A stretch of DNA of 60,855 nt from the NCBI GenBank assembly GCA_024220525.1, contig JAMYWO010000011.1:29168-90022 (forward strand). Direction: 5' to 3'. The stretch is from Cochliopodium minus (taxonomy: Eukaryota; Discosea; Himatismenida; Cochliopodiidae). The translations under genes were made by a program, and so were the position numbers. This document shows, piece by piece, positions 56,798 through 60,855 of this stretch (the first letter of the stretch is position 1; each line of letters starts with the position of its first letter). The notes under the pieces are model-generated. The model did no database searches. It saw nothing but the letters and a program-made list of their open reading frames with translations, and had not been told where the DNA came from.

Positions 56798-58631
56798 ATG
56801 GAAGAAAATATATTTGAAGGCTACTTTGACAATATTGGAAAATCTCCCCTATTGAAAATCCAATCCTTGTCTAAAATTACTGGTAAGAGATTTGAAACAT
56901 TTTCGAGGATAAAATAGACGAAACAATTTTCACAGATTTAAAAATATTTTTTTTTATTCACTTATTCAATGATAGGATCATCTATACTTGGAAAATGTGA
57001 ATTTATGAATTTGGTAAATTTATATAGACAGATTCCCCTTTTGAATCAACATTTAAATAATTATAAAGGGATCATCAGTCAAAGATAGATGTGCTACATA
57101 TATGATAAAAGATGCTTTGGAGAAAGGAGAATTGGAAGGAAAAGAATATATTGTGGAAGGAACAGCAGGTATAATAAAAAATTTTATCCAAATTTCATTT
57201 TAATTCTCCAAAAAAAAATTAATTTTCATAAAAATCATTTTCTATCAAATGAATATTTTTTTATCAAATATTAAAAAACTTTTGATGATAGGAAACACTG
57301 GTATTGCTTTGTGTTTGTTAGCAAATTCCATCGGGAAAAAAGCTTATTTTTGCTGTCCTGTAAAAAAAATTTAATAGATAATGAAAAGAACATTAATTAC
57401 TAATTTGTTATTTGAAAAAAGGAATATGTTTCTGTCGTAAGAAGAAATGCTAATGATCTTTAAAGAGAATATTTTAAAATTTTTAAATTTAAAAGGAAAA
57501 AATTGATTATTTAAGAAAATTGGGAGCAACTGTAGAAACCTTTTTCATTTTTCTCTTTTCATTTTCATTTTTTCATTTGTTTTTTTTTTTTATTTGGTGA
57601 AATTATGCCCAGTTGTTCCTGTCACAGACGAAAAACATTTTTTTAATCAAGCAGCTATAGTTGCCAAAGAAATAAATGGATTTTTTACAAACCAAAAGGT
57701 AAATGTAAACAATATGAAAGGTACAACAAAAATTATTTTTAAATATTTGACAATAAATGTACTTTTAAATTAATTTTTATCCATTTCATTTATTTTATTT
57801 TTTATTTTTTTTTTATTATTATTATTTTTAAAAATTTTGTTTAGCTCATTATGAAACAACTGGACCAGAAATATGGAATCAAACCAAAAACAAAATCACA
57901 ATTTTTACATGTGCAGCGGGAACTGGTAAAAAGAAATTTTCAAAAAAATTTTTAATTCACAGTTTTATTTTAACTGATAAAAAGGTGGAACCATTTCTGG
58001 AACTTCTAAATTTTTGAGAGAAAAAAATCCTAATGTTAAGATTGTAGCTTGTAAATTTTGGTGTTTTTAAATGTTTTTTTAAAAAATAAAACAAATTTCA
58101 AAATAATCTCAGCATTAAATCGTAAAACTTTTTTTTTCCAATTATTTTAAACTTGTATTTTTATTTTTTTTTGTCTCTATGAATTTTTAATTTTTTTTAA
58201 TTTTATTTTTTTGTTGATTAATAATGTAAATTAATTATCACTTTCATTTTAATTCTTAAATTTTTTATTTATTTATTTTATTTTCAGAATCTCAATATGT
58301 CGTGCCATACAAGAAAAGTGAGAAGCACGAAGGATTGTTTGAATGGATGGAGATGTCAGAAGAAGACAAGAATAAAAGAACTTTCACCTCCTCTTCCATG
58401 GAGGGTACTGGTTCCCTAATTCTTTTTGAGAACTTAGTGAAATGTCCCGTCAACGACAGTTTTCAAATTAGTGATTCTCTTGCAATCAACATGTGTGTAA
58501 AAAATATACTTGTTTAAATTATTTTTTAGTTTAAATTTTTTTATTTTTTTGTTCTATTTTTCAAAATATCCATAATTTAAAATAATTATCTCAAAAGCAT
58601 TTTTTGCTCAAATATGATGGATTGTTTGTTG
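56798..58631 (+). CDS. Cysteine synthase, copy 1 (last exon lies in piece C)
   Basis: Exons 56798-56882, 56976-~57014, 57069-57169, ~57292-57360, 57422-57436, ~57496-57531, ~57600-57720, 57846-57925, 57985-58050, a predicted 9-nt exon 58113-58121, 58288-58496 and 58598-58631. The PLP lysine is in the GSSVKDR context; then [38 protein letters not shown] and [12 protein letters not shown]. The missing twelfth exon is found at 14659-14897. The exon at about 57600 lacks an AG acceptor: copy 2 has GATTTAG before GTGAAATT, this copy has TATTTG. With NQKVNVNN against NQMENLNN, this copy may be drifting or the intron may use an unseen site. After 58671 the sequence leaves the gene through an ATTT-rich tract into a sedolisin. 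Confidence 0.82.
57880..57956. repeat. 77-bp overlap identical to 16173-16249
   Basis: Exact match to the last 77 bases of piece C, bounded upstream by a single difference (GAAATATGG here, GAGATATGG in C). It marks the point where the two tandem cysteine synthase copies become indistinguishable to the assembler; 57957-58598 probably represents both copies. Confidence 0.88.
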
Positions 58632-58671
58632 GTAATTTATTTTTGTGTTATTTTTCATTTTATTTATTTTA

Positions 58672-58841
58672 TTTATTTTATTTATTTTATTTATTTTATT
58701 TATTTTATTTATTTTATTTATTTAAATTTATTTTATTAATTAAATTTTATTTTATTTTATTTCATTTTATTTTATTTATTTAGTTTTATTTTAATTTATT
58801 TTTTTCATTTTTTATTTTATTTTATTTTATTTTTATTATAG
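58672..58841. repeat. (TTTTATTTA)n tract at a suspected chimeric junction
   Basis: About 170 bases of TTTAT/TTTTA-type repeats with almost no other sequence. Upstream is a cysteine synthase intron, downstream a sedolisin exon. A low-complexity bridge between unrelated genes on the same strand is where assemblies misjoin. Confidence 0.7.
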
Positions 58842-59870
58842 ATATTACAAATGGACAGGAGGAAGTGGTTTTGGAAACTACACAGCAAGACCTTCATGGC
58901 AAGACAACCAAGTGACAAGATGGCTGAGCCCTTCCACCTCCAAAACATGGCCCATTCCTCCCCTCGTCTTTTACAACCCCAACAACAGGGCTTATCCTGA
59001 TGTGGTTACTGTAGGTGATCGTATTTTGATCATTCAAGGTGGTGGTTTGAGTGTTACTGCTGGTTATTTATTTTTAATTTTTTTTAATTTTTTTTTAAAT
59101 TTTTTTATTTTTTTTTTTCATTTTTATTGTATTTTTTTTTATTTTTTGTTTTTTTTTTAAGATTTTTATTTTTGGCAATTTTTTTTGATTTTTTTGTTAT
59201 TTTGATTTTTATTTTTTTTTATTTTCTATTTTTTATTTTTAATCAAAATAGGAACATCTGCTTCTACACCAATCTTTGCTGGAATTGTTTCTCTTTTGAA
59301 TGATGCAAGGTTAAATGCAAACAAGAAACCTCTCGGCTTTTTGAATCCCCTTTTGTAATCTTATTTTTATTTTATTTTACTTTATGATTTTTTCATTTTT
59401 TCATTTTTTATTAATTTTTTTTTTTTTTTATTTTAATTTATTCATTTTTTCATTTTTCATTTTTTATTAATTTTTTTTTTTTTATTTTTTAATTTATTAG
59501 GTATCAAATGCAATCTAATAGTTCTTCTTTTAACGATATCACTGAAGGAACAAGTTCTTGGAGTAGAGCAAGTAGAAGGTACTTATTTCTACCTATTTGA
59601 TTCTAGTTTAAACAAAACTTTTATTTATTATTTTTTTTTTGATTTATTTTAGTTGCAAATATGGATATGGGTTTGTTTATGAATTTATTTTTTTTAATTT
59701 GTTTTAATGTTATTATTATTTCAAAAAAAGATGTTCAACTGGATGGGATCCTGGTAAAATTTTGTTTTCTATGGATTTTATTTCTCATTTCTTAAATATT
59801 AATAAAAGCATCTGGGCTTGGATCATTGGACTACACAAAAGCACTTTCTTATATTTCAAAATTACAATAA
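58842..59870 (+). CDS. Sedolisin (S53, TPP1-like) serine-carboxyl peptidase, 3' part
   Basis: Exons 58842-59062, ~59252-59354, ~59502-59580, ~59653-59671 (19 nt), ~59731-59753 (23 nt) and ~59809-59870 splice in phase. Hallmarks: [26 protein letters not shown], the nucleophile motif [20 protein letters not shown], and the Ca-binding end [20 protein letters not shown]. The family is secreted or lysosomal and acts at acid pH. The catalytic Glu and Asp, the pro-domain and the signal peptide should lie upstream but are missing: the sequence upstream is cysteine synthase. It ends TTACAATAA and is convergent with the RCC1 gene. Confidence 0.88.
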
Positions 59871-59948
59871 AAAAAATATTTTTTTTTTTTTGAATTTATT
59901 GTTTATTTAATGTACTTTTAAATTATTTTAAAATTGTTCTTAATTGTT

Positions 59949-60708
59949 TTATATTGAAGAGATGAAAGGAGGAGATGAAAAAAAAATGATCATCTCAAAC
60001 AAAACGAACTTAGGAAGTTTAAATTTCCAAATATTTTGTTTAAATTTCAGACATTCCACAAATGTTGAAACATTTTGTTTGAAAAGAGAAGAGAAATGAG
60101 AATGTTTTTCAGGAGACCACAATGAAAACTGTTTACTTGATCTGGAATTGATTATTGATAGGTTTGGATTGTTCATTACTTTTTGAGGAGTCTTGTATTT
60201 TATTGCATTGCCCAAACCAAGTTGACCATAACTTTTGAATAAATTTAATTTAAATAAAATGAAGTGAAAAAAAGAAATTAAAAAAATAAAATGAGATGTA
60301 TAATTATCAAAACATTTAAAAAATAAAATTATTACTCATTATGCCCAAATGAAAAAATATTTCCATTTTCAGTGTAAAACATTGAACTTTGGGCAAAAGC
60401 AGAAATATATTTAATTTTTTCTTTAGTTCCAAGTAGTACCGGAATATATTGATTAATACTATTTCCTAACCCAAGCTAATTAAAAATCAGAAAAAATTTG
60501 AAAATAATAAAAATGAAAAATAAAATGAATAATAAAAATACCAATCCAAATGAATTTAATCCAAAAACATACAATTCACCATGTAAAGTAAGATACATAC
60601 TATGGTTATATCCGCAACTCATTTGTTTAATGTTTTTATTATTGGTGGAAAACATTGGTTTGTTAATATTGTTAAAATTACTACCCAAACCAAGTTGTCC
60701 ATGAGCTT
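59949..60708 (-). CDS. RCC1-repeat protein, 3' part (piece D)
   Basis: Minus-strand exons ~60708-60540, ~60475-60336 and ~60233-59949 with GT-AG introns carry RCC1 blades: AHGQLGLGSNF, MSCGYNHSMYLT, GELYVFGLNSFG, LGLGNSINQYIPV, GNIFSFGHNE and YGQLGLGNAIKY. The C-terminus has WSPEKHSHFSSLFKQNVSTF, CLKFKQ and LPKFVLFEMIIFF, the same motif seen at the end of the RCC1 gene in piece A. Upstream exons run off the window through an (AAAAAT)n tract. Confidence 0.82.
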
Positions 60709-60784
60709 AAATAGAATTAAAAAAATAAAAAATAATAAAAATGAAAAACAAAAAAATAAAAATAAAATAAAATCTGAAAAATAA

Positions 60785-60855
60785 AAAACAAAAAATAAAA
60801 AATAAAAAATAAAAAATAAAAAATAAAAAATAAAAAATAAAAAATAAAAAATAAA
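60785..60855. repeat. (AAAAAT)n tract at window end
   Basis: About ten copies of the 6-mer TAAAAA reach the last base, probably within an intron of the RCC1 gene. The complement of this unit ends piece A at 2971. Confidence 0.9.

Noticed and set aside
58598-59062. A cysteine synthase-sedolisin fusion gene
   Set aside because: The two exon sets are separated by a 170-base ATTT-type tract, both genes lack their expected partner exons, and the true cysteine synthase last exon is found in piece C. The adjacency is best explained as a misjoin.

Overview
The window is nuclear DNA of a very AT-rich, intron-dense unicellular eukaryote. Introns are short and T/A-rich, most donors read GTAAA or GTAAG, all stops seen are TAA or TGA, and proteins carry Asn-rich and Lys/Ser-rich low-complexity runs. 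The gene set (class I PI3-kinase, Rab, BAR-PH-ArfGAP-ankyrin protein, RCC1 propellers, sedolisin, PARG, KEOPS kinase Bud32) suits a free-living, probably amoeboid protist. I cannot assign a lineage from sequence alone. No virus-like element, IS, CRISPR, tRNA or rRNA was recognised.

The window is a scaffold of four pieces separated by single N bases at 2972, 14459 and 16250: piece A 1-2971, B 2973-14458, C 14460-16249, D 16251-60855. At or next to each N lies a 73-77 base stretch identical to another place in the window, which is what de Bruijn-graph contig ends look like. Exon continuity argues that printed order is not genomic order: D (to about 58.6 kb) runs into C, C into B, and B into A.

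Piece A: 3' half of an RCC1-repeat gene and a WD/propeller gene. Piece B: tail of a cysteine synthase gene, a secretory type I membrane protein, a protein kinase with a C-terminal OTU-like region, an atypical Rab and a damaged RCC1 gene. Piece C: last exons of one cysteine synthase copy and the first eight exons of the next copy. Piece D: small unassigned genes, a Ser/Pro-rich protein, a histidine phosphatase, a large Asn-rich protein, Bud32, uridine kinase, an ACAP-type ArfGAP, a 19-exon class I PI3-kinase, PARG, a two-domain mRNA capping enzyme, an Smr protein with a CaaX end, CutC, a small zinc-binding protein, an LRAT-like protein, an AIFM3-type Rieske flavoprotein, another cysteine synthase copy, the 3' end of a sedolisin and an RCC1 gene.

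The PI3-kinase, ArfGAP and Rab are a signalling/trafficking cluster in the loose sense; there is no operon logic. The most unusual observations concern splicing: a predicted 1-nt exon in CutC, a predicted 9-nt exon in cysteine synthase, and several GC-AG introns. Others are a probable pseudo-OTU domain fused to a kinase, a capping enzyme with an altered nucleotidyl-transfer motif, and a tandem cysteine synthase array collapsed by the assembly.
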